DNA from: Heligmosomoides polygyrus polygyrus
Lineage: Eukaryota; Nematoda; Chromadorea; Rhabditida; Heligmosomidae
DNA: 64,000 nt
Reading direction: 5' to 3'
Assembly (NCBI GenBank): GCA_947396885.1
Contig: OX377202.1
Location: 15,376,001-15,440,000, forward strand
This document shows, piece by piece, positions 44,471-54,714 of this stretch. The notes under the pieces are model-generated. The model had not been told where the DNA came from, did no database searches, and saw nothing but the letters and a program-made list of their open reading frames with translations. The position numbers and the translations under genes are program-made. Each line of letters opens with the position of its first letter. Position 1 is the first letter of the stretch.

Positions 44471-45875
44471 CCGCTCACGCCGCACAGTCAAAGGTGGGCG
44501 AAAAAACGCAAAAATAGCGTCGCAAAGAGTCGCATACTCATAACTCCTTCAGTTTTATGTTTAAAAAAAGGTTGGCACCATTCGATTCGCCTGTTCACAA
44601 ACATGTATACACCTCTACCGGAGCACCCATATTTTCGCCGTGAGTGGTCCAAAATTCACTGGAGCGGGCTTTTGCGATTAGAGCAGCTTATTTCCCAGGA
44701 CATGAGTGCTTTCGGAGTATCTCATGCATGGCGGACGTTGCCAGTGCTCTGTCATGCCAGGGGTGCTCCGAGAGTGTGCCGTGCACAATGTTACAGAATA
44801 GAACCTATCAATCGAGTGGGCGAGCGTATGTCCACTGCGCTTCGGTCTTCTCTTACTGGGAATGGAGAATGTTCTCAAAAATTTCCAGTCACCACACTCA
44901 GGATTAGCTCCAAACCATCCCAGCGAAACTTTTGTGTGCGCCGTGTACAATGCGTACAGAGAAGAACCTGTCAAAGGAGTGGATTCGACATCTGACAGAC
45001 TGAGCGTTTGGGGAGTTTTATCAGAAATTTGCAGCCGCCCTAGTCAGGAGTTGCTGTAAGGCTGTCCAGCGAGCCTTTGGAGTGCGCCGTGAACAATGCA
45101 TACAGAATCGAAATTATCAATCGAGGGGGGACAGCTTTTAGACTGAGTGTTTGGGGAGTTTTGTAAGAAATTTGCAGCCGCCCTAGTCAGGAGTTGCTCT
45201 AAGGCTGTCCAGCGAGCCCTTGGAGTGCGCCGTGAACAATGCATACAGAATCGAACCTATCAATCGAGGGGGGACAGCTTATAGACTGAGTGTTTGGGAA
45301 GTTTTGTAAGAAATTTGCAGCCGTCCTAGTCAGGAGTTGCTCTAAGGCTGAGCCAGGCAAACGCTCAGTCTACAAGCTGCCCCCTCCCTTCGATTGAAAG
45401 ATTCAAATCTGAAATCTGTATGCATTGTTCACGGTGCACTCCAAAGGCTCGCTTAACAGCTTTAGAGCAACTCCTGAGTAGGTCGGCTGGAAATTTCTGA
45501 TAAAACTCCCCAAACGCTCAGTCTACAAGCTGTCCACCCCCCCCCCCCTCGAATGAAAGGTTCGATTCTGTATGCATTGTTCACGGCGCACTCTCGGGGC
45601 ATTCCTGGCATGACAGAGCACTGGCAACGCACGCCATGCTTGAGATACTCCGAAAGCACGCATGTCCTGGGAAATAAGCTGCTCTAATTGCAAAAGCCCG
45701 CCCCAGTCAATTTTGGACCACCCACGGCGAAATTATGGGTGTTCAGGTTGTGTAGACCTCGGAGAGGCAAATCGAATGGTGTCAACTTTTTTTAAACTTA
45801 AAACTTAAGGAGTTATGAGCATGCGACTCTTTGCAATGCTATTCTTGCGTTTTTCTCACCGTGCGGCGTGAGCGG
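44471..45875. mobile_element. Foldback element with long TIRs and 143-bp internal repeats
   Basis: TIRs of about 320 bp begin CCGCTCACGCCGCAC on the left and end in its complement on the right, with TA on each side. Between them lie copies of a unit of about 143 bp (GCTGTCCAGCGAGCC at 45061 and 45204, and a more diverged first unit from about 44930). The repeats turn round near 45355, so the whole is a palindrome. ORFs through the repeats encode similar peptides in all copies but match no domain. A poly-C run lies at 45537-45548. Confidence 0.7.
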
Positions 45876-46639
45876 TATCGTAGGTTCTCAAAACATCATA
45901 AGCGATTTACTCTGGACAACGAAGCGTCTTTTGCTGCCAATTTCCCACGGCAGCAGTTCAATATCCGCTTCGCTGGGCTGACTCCAACATCTGCTGTAAA
46001 CTTGTCCCGCTTGGCTCCTTAAATGAACTATCTCCTTTCCTCGCTAGCATGATGTGTTGCTCTTGCAGACTGCACTCACTGTTTATATGCATTTTTGCAT
46101 CAGACCCTATCACAAACATCACGAATAGATACGTCAAGTGACCGCGCAGCTGCTGAAATCCGTAACGATTTCATGCTAGACAATCTGCTACCGTATTTTC
46201 TAGTCACTGGTCTATGAAAAGATTAACTATTATGTCCAATGTCCCTCGATCTCCTGAATTATATTAGGCGCCAGAAAGCCTATTCGCTTTCATTCAGCCG
46301 AGTGGTCATAGGCGGACGATGCAGCGAATTTATAGACATTCGTGTTTGTGTGTCGACTCTTTTATGGCTCTCAAAAACCCTATACTACTATTATAGGTAG
46401 CATGTGTCGGTGTAATGCTACCCTGTCTGCTTACCATTTGTCCCTATTTTTATATTTATTAGATAAGAGTTTTTAGACTGATTAATCATCTGTTTAACCC
46501 CCGACCATTTGTGACGAATATTATCCCGTCGCAAAATTAACCTTCATTTCTTACCCTAATTTATTCCGTCTCAGGGAAAGCCACACATACCCTTCGATAG
46601 GGGTTGGTTTCTTCCTGCTCATTCAAAAAACGTATGTGG
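45876..46639. other. Unassigned stretch
   Basis: Nothing recognised. Confidence 0.3.
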
Positions 46640-47590
46640 ATGTCGCTCTAATTTTTCTAGTTACCTTTCCAGGGCTCCGTAAAGTCGACCATCGAGTCAT
46701 CGTGCTTTACGAATTTAAATTGGGTCATTCTGCGGCAGAGACATCTTGTAACATTACCGGCGCATTTGGGACGGACTGTGCTTACAAACGAACGGTGAGG
46801 CTCTGCTTCGAAGAATTCGCTTCTGGCGATTTTGATCTCGAAGGAAAACTGTGTCGAGGGCGCAGGTCGTCAGTTGACGATGAAGTTTTGAGAAGAGCCG
46901 TCGAAGCATGTCCGCAGACGAATACACATACGTTTGCAGAGGACCTTGGCGTACATCACAGTTTGGTAGCAAGACATTCGGCGAGAATCGGCAAGGTGAA
47001 GAAGACGTCGAAGTAGGTTCCCCATGAGCTGACCGATGAGCAGCGTCTGGCACATTTCGACGCTTGCACCTACCTGCCAGTAAAAATGAGCTTTTCGTAA
47101 GCCGTATTATGACTTTAGATGAAAAACGGGCCCTTTTCAATAAGATGAAGCGAGTATTTGTCTGGGTAGATAAGGATGCCTCTCCAACATCCCTTCCTAA
47201 ACCCGACCTTCACCCTAAAACATTTATGCTTACTTTGTGGTGGTATTGTAAAAGCGTGATCATACAGCTTTTCGCAACCTGATCAGACAGTCACAGCAAA
47301 GTCTTACTGCTGTGATTTAGACCAAATGTATGAGAAGTGGCAAAAAATATGGCCGGCAGTGATGAATAGAGGAGCTCCTCTTGCAGGACGACGCAAGGCC
47401 ACACATCTCCCTGTGAACCTCCGTTCGAAAAACCGCACACGGAGGCGAGAGTCCAAAAGATGGTAGAAGTCTTCCGGATTGAGCCGCATCGGCCATGTTT
47501 GCCGGACCTTCTGCGACTATAACGTTCTCCTCCTACTTCATTCCTTTTACTTCAGAAAAAAAGTTGCTAAAAATTTGTGCCATTTTTTAT
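46640..47590 (+). pseudogene. Mariner transposase, near full length, degenerate
   Basis: The first frame, about 100 codons, has DHRVIVLYEFKLGHSAAETS (first HTH), FEEFASGDFDLEGKLCRGRR, DDEVLRRAVEACPQTNTHTF, the second HTH (AEDLGVHHSLVARHSARIGK) and VKKTSK, then a stop followed by VPHELTDEQRLAHFDACTYL. Later LDEKRALFNKMKRVFVW (catalytic block, decayed), LHPKTFMLTLWW and QPDQTVTAKSYCCDLDQMYE follow in other frames. The second catalytic motif is seen as DDARPHISL. Ends are not recognisable. It is the best-preserved N-terminus in the window. Confidence 0.85.
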
Positions 47591-47714
47591 TCTCTGAGCA
47601 TCTGAAGTAGTGGAACTCGCATTGCTCGCCTAAAAAAAAGTGTGGTGGAATACAATAGGATATGTCGTAAAAAATGACATATGCTTGTGTAATTATTTTT
47701 TATTCAGCCAAAGT

Positions 47715-47890
47715 TGGCTTGTGGTAGCGCAGTGGGAGGAGGCGCCGGTTGTTTCGTGCACTCGATTCCAGGTTCTTGTTTCAGATTCCCCGCCCAGGCC
47801 AACCAAAGCTAACATTCCTCCGGGCGACAAATCGGTGACAAATTCGTACGGGAAGGAAAACACTGACTTCCATCGGTTGAATACCGTAAA
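47715..47890 (+). repeat. tRNA-derived SINE, 3'-truncated
   Basis: Head TTGTGGTAGCGCAGTGGGAG and body GCCCAGGCCAACCAAAGC. It stops at about 47890, where a T-rich retroposon-like tail (TTTATTTTTATTTTATTTTA) begins, so the second half was replaced or interrupted. Confidence 0.75.
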
Positions 47891-48389
47891 TCTTTATTTT
47901 TATTTTATTTTATTGAACGTGGAGAACCACGGAGATAACAATTCAAATACGGGTAACAAACAGCATGTAAAGCAACAATGAAGAAAACGATTTGAAGTCG
48001 TCAAACAGATAAACTAAGAAGCGTTCTGGAGATACCTGTCAATAAGTTTTTGTACTGCCTCAAGCAGCTAGGTAGAACGTTTTTCTTTGAGTGCTTCAAA
48101 AACTCGGTTCTTGTTCGATTAAAAAAGAAACCTTATCTTACAGTACATTTTGCCCTTGGGATTCTGATCTTCCACCTCCTCTCGTGTTAGAAAAAGAAAC
48201 GGAATAGAATTCTTGGACTAAAATGACTTCATTTTATTTTTTGCACAAGTTGCGTGCACCTTAAACAAACAACAATAGGCAGAAACAAAAACATGTGCTG
48301 CAGTCTGAGTGTTTTTCAATCCGTTATCCTAAATGTTGAGGAATCTTTTTTAGATGATTTGAGACCAAAGCATTTTAAGGTCAAATACG
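47891..48389 (-). repeat. Probable retroposon 3' end
   Basis: A (TTTTA)n start followed by non-coding sequence resembles 30738 onward and 59641 onward. Family unknown. Confidence 0.35.
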
Positions 48390-48470
48390 AATCGGCTCCA
48401 CGACATCACGCGAAGGCAGAATACGTGATGCATCTCAATAGAGATTGATTAGCGTCCTCCCTTATTCTTT
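48390..48470 (+). repeat. tRNA-derived SINE, 3' fragment
   Basis: GGCTCCACGACATCACGCG, GCAGAATACGTGATGCATCT and GATTGATTAGCGTCC match the SINE 3' end. It abuts the Helitron-like element and may have continued into the SINE part at 47715-47890 before other insertions. Confidence 0.6.
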
Positions 48471-48610
48471 GCCAGTCGTACGTCGGCCTAGCGGCCGCCT
48501 ACGACTGGTTGGGGGCTTCGCCCCCAAACCCCGAGAATAGGAACCCATGGCCGCTACGGGTTTCCTATTCTTCCCTAGGCCTTCCCACCTTTATGTTAAT
48601 CGAGATGGAT

Positions 48611-48845
48611 CGATTGATCCGACTTCAGATTCGTGTTCAGCGACCTCGATTACCCCCAGGGCGGAAGTTTCGCGCCACTTGAGTGCCATCCTCAAAAAAA
48701 TCGATAATATCGATCGATATCGATTGATCCGACGTCAAATCCGTGTTCAGCGACCTCGATTACCCCTAAGGCCGAAGTTTCGCGCCACTTGAACGACATC
48801 CACAAAAAAGCGATAATATCGATCGATATCGATTGATCGACTTCA
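48611..48845 (+). repeat. 110-bp tandem repeat
   Basis: Units start at 48611, 48721 and 48830 with CGATTGATC. Each contains GTGTTCAGCGACCTCGATTA and ends with the palindrome ATATCGATCGATAT. The third unit is interrupted at 48846 and resumes at 48958. Confidence 0.8.
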
Positions 48846-48957
48846 GGGGCCGTATGCTGGTGCTCCCCCATTGGGAAATATCAATCAATATCAGCATATC
48901 TCATCACACCCCGATCCCCCATCGGGGGAGACTCGGGGTAGACGAGCATACGGCCCC
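48846..48957. mobile_element. 112-bp palindromic mini-insert
   Basis: Perfect 13-bp inverted ends GGGGCCGTATGCT and AGCATACGGCCCC. It sits inside the third 110-bp unit, which reads through (ACTTCA then AGATTCG) when the insert is removed. A secondary hairpin CCCCCATCGGGGG lies within. Confidence 0.7.
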
Positions 48958-49016
48958 AGATTCGTGTTCAGCGACCTTGATTACCCCCAGGGCCGAAGTT
49001 TTGTGCTGCCGTCGTG

Positions 49017-49350
49017 TTCGGCATGTCTACGGCTCGCCATGCACGGTTGCCGACGTGTTCGGCACGTCTCCGGCTCGCCATGCACGGTTGCCGACGTGTT
49101 CGGCACGTCTGCGGCTCGCCATGCACGGACGCCGACGTGTTCGGCACGTCTGCAGCTCGCCATGCACGGTCGCCGACGTGTTCGGCACGTCTACGGCTCG
49201 CCATGCACGGTCGCCGACGTGTTCGGCACGTCTACAGCTCGCCATGCACGGTTGCCGACGTGTTCGGTACGTCTCCGGCTCGCCATGCGCGGTTGCCTAC
49301 GTGTTCGGCACGTCTGCGGCTCGCCATGCACGGTTGCCGACGTGTTCGGC
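49017..49350 (+). repeat. 41-bp minisatellite, about eight copies
   Basis: The unit is CGGCTCGCCATGCACGGTTG followed by CCGACGTGTTCGGCACGTCT and one variable base, with starts at 49030, 49071, 49112 and so on. Each unit contains the hairpin GACGTG-TTCGG-CACGTC. Because 41 is not a multiple of three, every frame stays open on both strands and yields 41-residue periodic ORFs, which I regard as artefacts. Confidence 0.9.
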
Positions 49351-49383
49351 TGCCGCGCCCCAACTCAAGTGTGACGGAAACAC

Positions 49384-49408
49384 GCACGCACACACACACA
49401 CACACACG
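49384..49408 (+). repeat. (AC)n microsatellite
   Basis: About ten AC units, located near the 5' end of the Helitron-like element (minus orientation). Confidence 0.85.
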
Positions 49409-49432
49409 CTTGCTCCTTTATATATAGTAGGA

Positions 49433-50363
49433 TATTTATAGTATAGTTACTGATAACCCGATATTTTTCGTTGCTCTCTTAAGAAGGTTGGTGGCCAAAC
49501 CGCGTGCAGCTTGCGTAAGATCTGATGGCGTTTGAATGAGACATTAAAAAGCTCCGAATTTGCAGAATGACTGCGCCCTGTGAAGAGTAGAAAAGCTGGG
49601 TATCGAGAATTTAGAGCCAGGAGCTACCTGTCAGGTTCAAGAAAAGCAGGAAGTTTCACAACCAGACGTTTTCCATTCTCTATGTGAACGAGGATAAAGT
49701 CAGCTCTTCTCCAGATCATCGCGGTGTACCGATTAGAGTCTCCGCGATTATTTGTAATGGTTCCACCTCCAGGTGTTACTTCTGATATTCTACCATATGG
49801 CCAGTGCTAGGGAAGTGGTGAATATTGAGGGGTTATGTTTCAATTTCAGAAATAAAAAGCTCTAGGTGGTGCTTTAGAACTTCTGTTTCCAAATGCCACA
49901 GAAGTATTCTGTAGGAAAAACAATATGTGCTGATACTGTAGCAATTGACTGTCAGAGTTCCTGAGACAGAACTTCCAAAAAGCCTCAATATCGTTCTCAT
50001 GGATGCCCTCCAATCCTCAGCAAGTGGCAATATAACAGCGCTGTTTTGAAGGCCGCTTCTGCACGAGCTGCTCATTTCCTCCTTCGCCCTCGCTGGCATT
50101 CAATTTCATTATACAGAGGTGTGGGGGCGAACGCAGAAAACCCTTCTCAAATGTCTTTCTCCCGGTTTTAGACGCGTATGCTCTGTTTATTCAGATTTCT
50201 AGCGATCTTAGCGGTCTATTTTAAAGCTATTTAACTACAGCTAATAACCACTGACGAGGCAAAAGTTTTGTTGTGAGGGTCAACGGTTAGAAATCTGATG
50301 TTCACATCGAATGTCCACGGTAAAATCTGAAGAAAAAAAGTAATAATAAGAATTATATTCTTG
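49433..50363. other. Unassigned stretch
   Basis: An 88-codon minus-strand ORF (50099-49833, starting MPARAKEEMSSSCRSG) looks protein-like in composition but has no recognised domain and no clear splice context. Confidence 0.3.
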
Positions 50364-50658
50364 CCGGGACGCGTGGACCGCAGTCGGAGGAGGTGCCTGC
50401 TGTCGCCTTCACTCGAGACCAGGTTCCTGGTTCGGATTTCCCGCCCAGGCCAACCAAGCCTTCCAGCCCTCCGGGGTCGGTGAATTGGTACCAGTCGTGT
50501 CTGGGAAGGATGAAGCGCTGACTTGTTAATCGGCTGGTCACCGCAAGTCATTGTATGGCCAAATACGCAATCAAATCGCCTCCACGACATCACGTAGAGG
50601 TAGAATGCGTGGCGCATCCCAAAGAGGTTTGAATAACGCCGTCCTTTACCCTTTTATC
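50364..50658 (+). repeat. tRNA-derived SINE, full length
   Basis: Head GGACGCGTGGACCGCAGTCG, B-box region CCTGGTTCGGATTTCCCG, complete body and CCTTTACCCTTTTATCCC tail. The flanks ATTCTTGCCG and GTTCTTGCTG may be a decayed target duplication. Confidence 0.85.
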
Positions 50659-51123
50659 CCTCATGTTCTTGCTGTGTTCTCTTGTCCGAGTGTTCTTCGA
50701 AATGTTTACAAAAATACATATGAAAAGATTTCTATTGGTGTATGAAGGACAAAGATGAAGGAGCGCATCATTTCCTGTGTAGCATCACTGACCAGAGAAA
50801 GATAGTTGGTACTTAGCTTTACGTATGAGTCTATTACCTTCTAAGAAGAGTAGCTACAACCATGATAATTGTAAGGAGCATAGCATTAAGGACATACAAC
50901 ATAACAGTCGGTACAATACTAACAGTATCTATTGGCCTTTGGGCGAAGGAAAAAAAAACGCTATTTTGCTTGCTTTCAGAAACGTTTCTTTTCTATCATG
51001 TCTTAGTCGTTGAATGATGAGCAATAAGGGAAAGACTGCGTTCCAAGGCTTAACACAATTCCTAAAATTAGCATGAAGATTCTACTTACTGGTTGTGCTT
51101 GTGGTGTATTCTAGCCTTATTAA
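50659..51123. other. Unassigned stretch
   Basis: No gene recognised. It ends with TTAA at 51120-51123, the presumed target of the next element. Confidence 0.35.
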
Positions 51124-52133
51124 CACATTAACGACAAATTGAGCCACTGTGGCTCACACTTGTCCGTCCGCGTGGGACAATATGAGCCACCGGTGGCTCA
51201 TAACATTTAACGCTATTTTTTGTTTAGCTGCCTCATGTTTTTATAGATGTTTTTTCTGTTCCCTAATCATCTGTGACAGGAGAATGTCCAACAGCAATAA
51301 GCAAGCAAAATGTCGTTGCTTTCACTACATCAATCGAATTTTAAAAATTTACATTGTACCAATGAAGGTGACCAATTTTACAGTCAAATCAATCCATTTC
51401 AGCCTTTTTTCCCCAAAGTTTCCCCATTGAGGTAATTCGGATTGTTGATGACACCCGTTTTCAAAATTTCGGCCGATTACGGTTAAGTCACCACGGTAGG
51501 TACGGGTGAAGATTCTACTTACTGGTTGTGTTTTTATAGATGTTACTCACTCGTACTTACTGTAACCGTAATGCTGTGGTGGTCACCGATTTTGCCCGAA
51601 CTTCGTCTATGGGAGTTGTTTGGGATGCTGATCTCGGATATGGCATTCGTTTTCAAAATTTCGGCCAATTACGGTGGGTTACGGTAGGTACGGTAAGACT
51701 GTTGGCGTCATCGTTACCGACTTTGCCCAAACTTCGTCTACAAGACCGTAACTCCGACAGCCTTACTCACCTGTACCTACCGTAACCTACCGCAATCGGC
51801 CGAACATTTGAAAGCGGATATCGTGTTCGTGATCAGCACACCAAATAACCTCCTTAGAGGCACTTTAGGCAAAAAAAGACTGACTTGATTGTAGAATTGG
51901 CTTCCTTCGTAGTAAAATTTTTTAATTCGAGTATGTAATGAAAGCAACGACATCTTTTTTGCTTATTGCTGTTAGATATTTTCCTATCACAAGTGATTAG
52001 TGAGCAGAAAAATCTATAAAAATGTGCACGAAACAAAAGTGGTCCGCGAGGGACATTATGAGCCACCGGTGGCTCGTAGTGCACGCGTGTCCCACGCGGC
52101 AGTCTGCCACAAAACGCGATTGTCCTCAATGTG
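51124..52133. mobile_element. piggyBac-like non-autonomous element, 1,010 bp
   Basis: The left end CACATTAACGACAAATTGAG follows TTAA. The right end is the complement of CACATTGAGGACAATCGCG and precedes TTAG. Subterminal perfect palindromes GAGCCACCGGTGGCTC occur near both ends (about 51185 and 52060). Inverted homology extends about 300 bp inward on each side, seen as matching translated frames (SNSNKQ-KRCRCFHYI). The centre has further inverted copies of TACGGTAGGTACGG. TTAA targeting with CAC- or CCC-type ends is the piggyBac signature. No transposase is present, and one TTAA has decayed. Confidence 0.6.
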
Positions 52134-52479
52134 TTAGGTTTCAGCTGCTATCCTATTTGCTGGTTTCAGGAGGGTGGTTGGCATATCCATGTCCCGAAGC
52201 TCCAGCGATGACCTATGATAACTATTGTACGGCACGGTAGGATAACAGCTGCCTTTTCACAAGCAGACTACACCGTGTGCAACCATTTGCGGTATGCTTC
52301 TTAACCGACCGACTGCATCTATTTTCTGCGCATGGATAATTTTTCAGCTGAATCTGATCATTACTGTTTTCCTTATTCTATCTTTTTTCATTTTACTTGC
52401 GCTAGCATTTGACGTATTTGCTTGCTTTGAGGAGCACCTTTTGTATGAATAAATAAATAAATAAATAAATCACCTGTAT
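52134..52479 (+). repeat. Retroposon 3' end with (AATA)n
   Basis: Non-coding sequence leading to GTATGAATAAATAAATAAAT at 52440-52470. Its AATA tract continues on the far side of the RTE insert at 53080-53104, so the RTE landed in this tail. Confidence 0.45.
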
Positions 52480-53085
52480 CACCTGTCGTCCCGTTGATCA
52501 TCAACTTGCTCGAGTGGGCGCCAGCAGCGTCTCAATTCGTTCCTGTCGAGAGCCAGAGTGCTCTAATGGATCCTCGTCGCTCGAGGGACCAGAAGAGCGT
52601 CATATCGGTCGTTCAGGGCTTTCTCGAAGAAGTTCGACCAGTTGGTGAGCATCCTGGTGTTCTCTTGACATCCCGCGGAATCCAGTCGGCGATGGCTTCA
52701 GCGTGGCCGGCACACCTAATTTTCGACAACTTCGCCCACGCGATAGCGTCGCTGATCTTCGAACGTCGGCGAAACTCGGAACTCCGGAGGCCTTCTCTCA
52801 CTTGCGTGAGTCGTGTCACTCCGAGCATCGTCCTCTCGATTCCACGCTGCGCGACGCTGATCGCGTGTTCATCCCAGTTTCGTGTGACCCAGGTCTCTGA
52901 GGCGTATGTTAGGGCAGGAAGAACAGTGGAGTCGAATAGGTGGGCACGGAGCTCGGACGTTCTTCGTCTTCTTCGCGACTTCTTCGACGCTCTTCAAAGT
53001 TCCCCAAGCCGCTCGTTTCTTCATCCTCTAGCGCTAGGTCGTTGGTCATATTGGCTTCGCGACACAGGTACACGTAGCTGGAGCA
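52480..53085 (-). pseudogene. RTE LINE fragment, RT C-terminal region
   Basis: On the minus strand, frames joined by shifts read REANMTNDLALE, then an AALT/TETW-like core (VTRNWDEHAISVAQR), TMLGVTRLTQVREGLRSSEF, RRRSKISDAIAWAKLSKIRC and DWIPRDVKRTPG. The 3' end is followed by GGTGATACAGGTGATTTATT. Layout and sequence follow the standard RTE region after the RT domain. AATA tracts flank both sides, consistent with insertion into an older tail. Confidence 0.8.
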
Positions 53086-53104
53086 ATAAACAAATAAATA
53101 AATT

Positions 53105-54337
53105 TCTTGCCGCTTTTTGATAACGCTGTTCAAATTGCTTGCTTAAAAAATAAATCCGATATTTGAAATCAGCGAATATCCGATGAAGTAAGACACTCCC
53201 AGCAAAGGTTTAATTTGATGCGATAAATACAGAATGTGTCTTTTGCGTGTAATTATCTCCAGCGAGGGAATAGGTCGACGTTGATGTTTTACGCTTTATG
53301 AATCTCAACAAACTGTTACGATTTCCGATTTCCGACGGCGTTGTCGTAGTTGCAATATTCTCACATAGGTTTTATTCGACGTTTCTGATTTTAATTTTGT
53401 ACATCGCTGGTCTCCGTCTACTCCTTCTCCTTACTCGGTGTGACCCTGCACGCTAATATTATCTCTGCAAATTTAGACGTGTAGCTACGGTAGTCCAAGC
53501 CCTAGACTAGCTGAAGTGTCAGCCGTCTTGTTTTCTTTGCCGTGAGTTGGTTTGCTCCGAGGAGATAAGGCTATCTCCGTCGAGTCGAGCTCGCCTTCCT
53601 AGATCCGCAACGGTGTCTCTGGAGTGTGCTCAGTTGATTCCCCCGGAGACCTGACTGATGCTCATAGATAGGTAGCAGCTATCAGTCAGTCACGCGCGCT
53701 TTGCCATGATGGACAGCTCGTGTAGGTCATCCGTCAAGTTGTCTTATCGTGGCGAGGAGCCCTGCGATGGGCTCGCACCATCTTGAGTGAAAGGCCCGGT
53801 GTCAGAAAGACATCTTGGAAGTTGGGCTATGTGCCGTACACCAGGAAGAGGGGTCTCCTATAAGTGCACGGCAAGGACTGCAAGTAATCTGACTGTTCAG
53901 GAAGTCCCTGGTTCCTCCTAACCAGGATCAGTGAGCGACTTTCCCAACGCCGGCGCTACGTCACTCAAGAAGACTGTGTTCCTATGTAGAAGTGCATGCA
54001 TCCCCTCGAGCGGCTCAAGTATGCTCTAGTAAGTGCAATTTTTTCTCGTTTCGGGGAAAATGAGAAGCAGCTCATGGGCGGCTCGCATTCTGTTGGACCC
54101 AGCTGCGTCCCCTATCCTTCTTGTTTTTCCATTTCATTTGCATTCGTTTTCCGCATTTATGTCGGTTATTGCAATGTTCACACCGTATTCGTTTGCCCTA
54201 CAGTAAACCTTCCAGTTCCCTGTTGTCCGGTCCTTTCAGTCTGCCTGCTTTCGAAGCGTCGCAGATGCGTTAGAACGAAACTACTTGGGAAATCGGGATT
54301 ATCAAACAGATCATCACTCACTTGAATTCGTTCCTAT
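53105..54337. other. Unassigned stretch
   Basis: Moderate GC, several short ORFs, no recognised domain. The region 53400-53990 has no feature I can name. Confidence 0.3.
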
Positions 54338-54418
54338 CTTTATAAGGGATGAGAAATAAGAAAGTGACCCAAGGCTAGCCTTGGGTTATTTTTCATATAT
54401 GTCTCATCCCTTATAAAG
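54338..54418. mobile_element. 81-bp foldback hairpin at SINE junction
   Basis: Outer arms CTTTATAAGGGATGAG and its exact complement enclose a central perfect palindrome ACCCAAGGCTAGCCTTGGGT (54367-54386). It directly precedes a SINE that has lost its tRNA-like head. Confidence 0.75.
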
Positions 54419-54420
54419 AC

Positions 54421-54636
54421 CAAGGCCGACCAAGCCTTCCATCCCTCCGGGGTCGGTGAATTGGTACCAGACTTGCCTGGGAAGGATAAAGCGCTGACTT
54501 GTTCATCGACTGGCCACCGCAAGTCACTGTATTGCCAAATACGCATTCATGTCGCCTCCACGACATCCCGTAGAAGTAGAACGCGCTGGCGCATCCCAAA
54601 AGGGATTTAGTAACGCCGTCCTTTATCCTTTTTATC
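54421..54636 (+). repeat. tRNA-derived SINE, 5'-truncated
   Basis: Starts at GGCCGACCAAGCCTTCCATC and continues through the whole body to CCTTTATCCTTTTTATCC. The sequence is close to consensus. Only the Pol III promoter head is missing. Confidence 0.85.
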
Positions 54637-54714
54637 CTTTAATTGTAACGCAAACATTCTAGAATATTTCGCATACGTGGTAAGTTGCTTCTACGGGTAT
54701 ATAAATACTACGAT

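Larger units (their letters stand above)
48472..49432 (-). mobile_element. Helitron-like non-autonomous element, 961 bp
   Basis: On the minus strand it begins TCCTACTATATATAAAGGAG, preceded by A. It ends with two hairpins, GGGGGCGAAGCCCCC and CCAGTCGTA...TACGACTGG, the last bases being CTGG. No target duplication or TIR is seen. A 5' TC start after A, a 3' hairpin and a CTRR end are Helitron hallmarks. The copy at 60153-60555 shares both ends and the interior block GTGTTCAGCGACCT-GATTAC. The interior holds 110-bp repeats, a small palindrome and a 41-bp minisatellite. No Rep/helicase is encoded. Confidence 0.55.

Noticed and set aside
49017..49350. Possible CRISPR-like array
   Set aside because: The repeats are contiguous 41-bp units with no unique spacers, and the context is a eukaryotic transposon.
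48833..49441. Long repeat-containing ORFs (up to 202 codons) on both strands
   Set aside because: They are produced by the stop-free 41-bp minisatellite in all frames, with no start context or splice support.
52494..53120. 208-codon plus-strand ORF
   Set aside because: It is the antisense of an RTE fragment whose minus-strand translation shows the expected RTE blocks.
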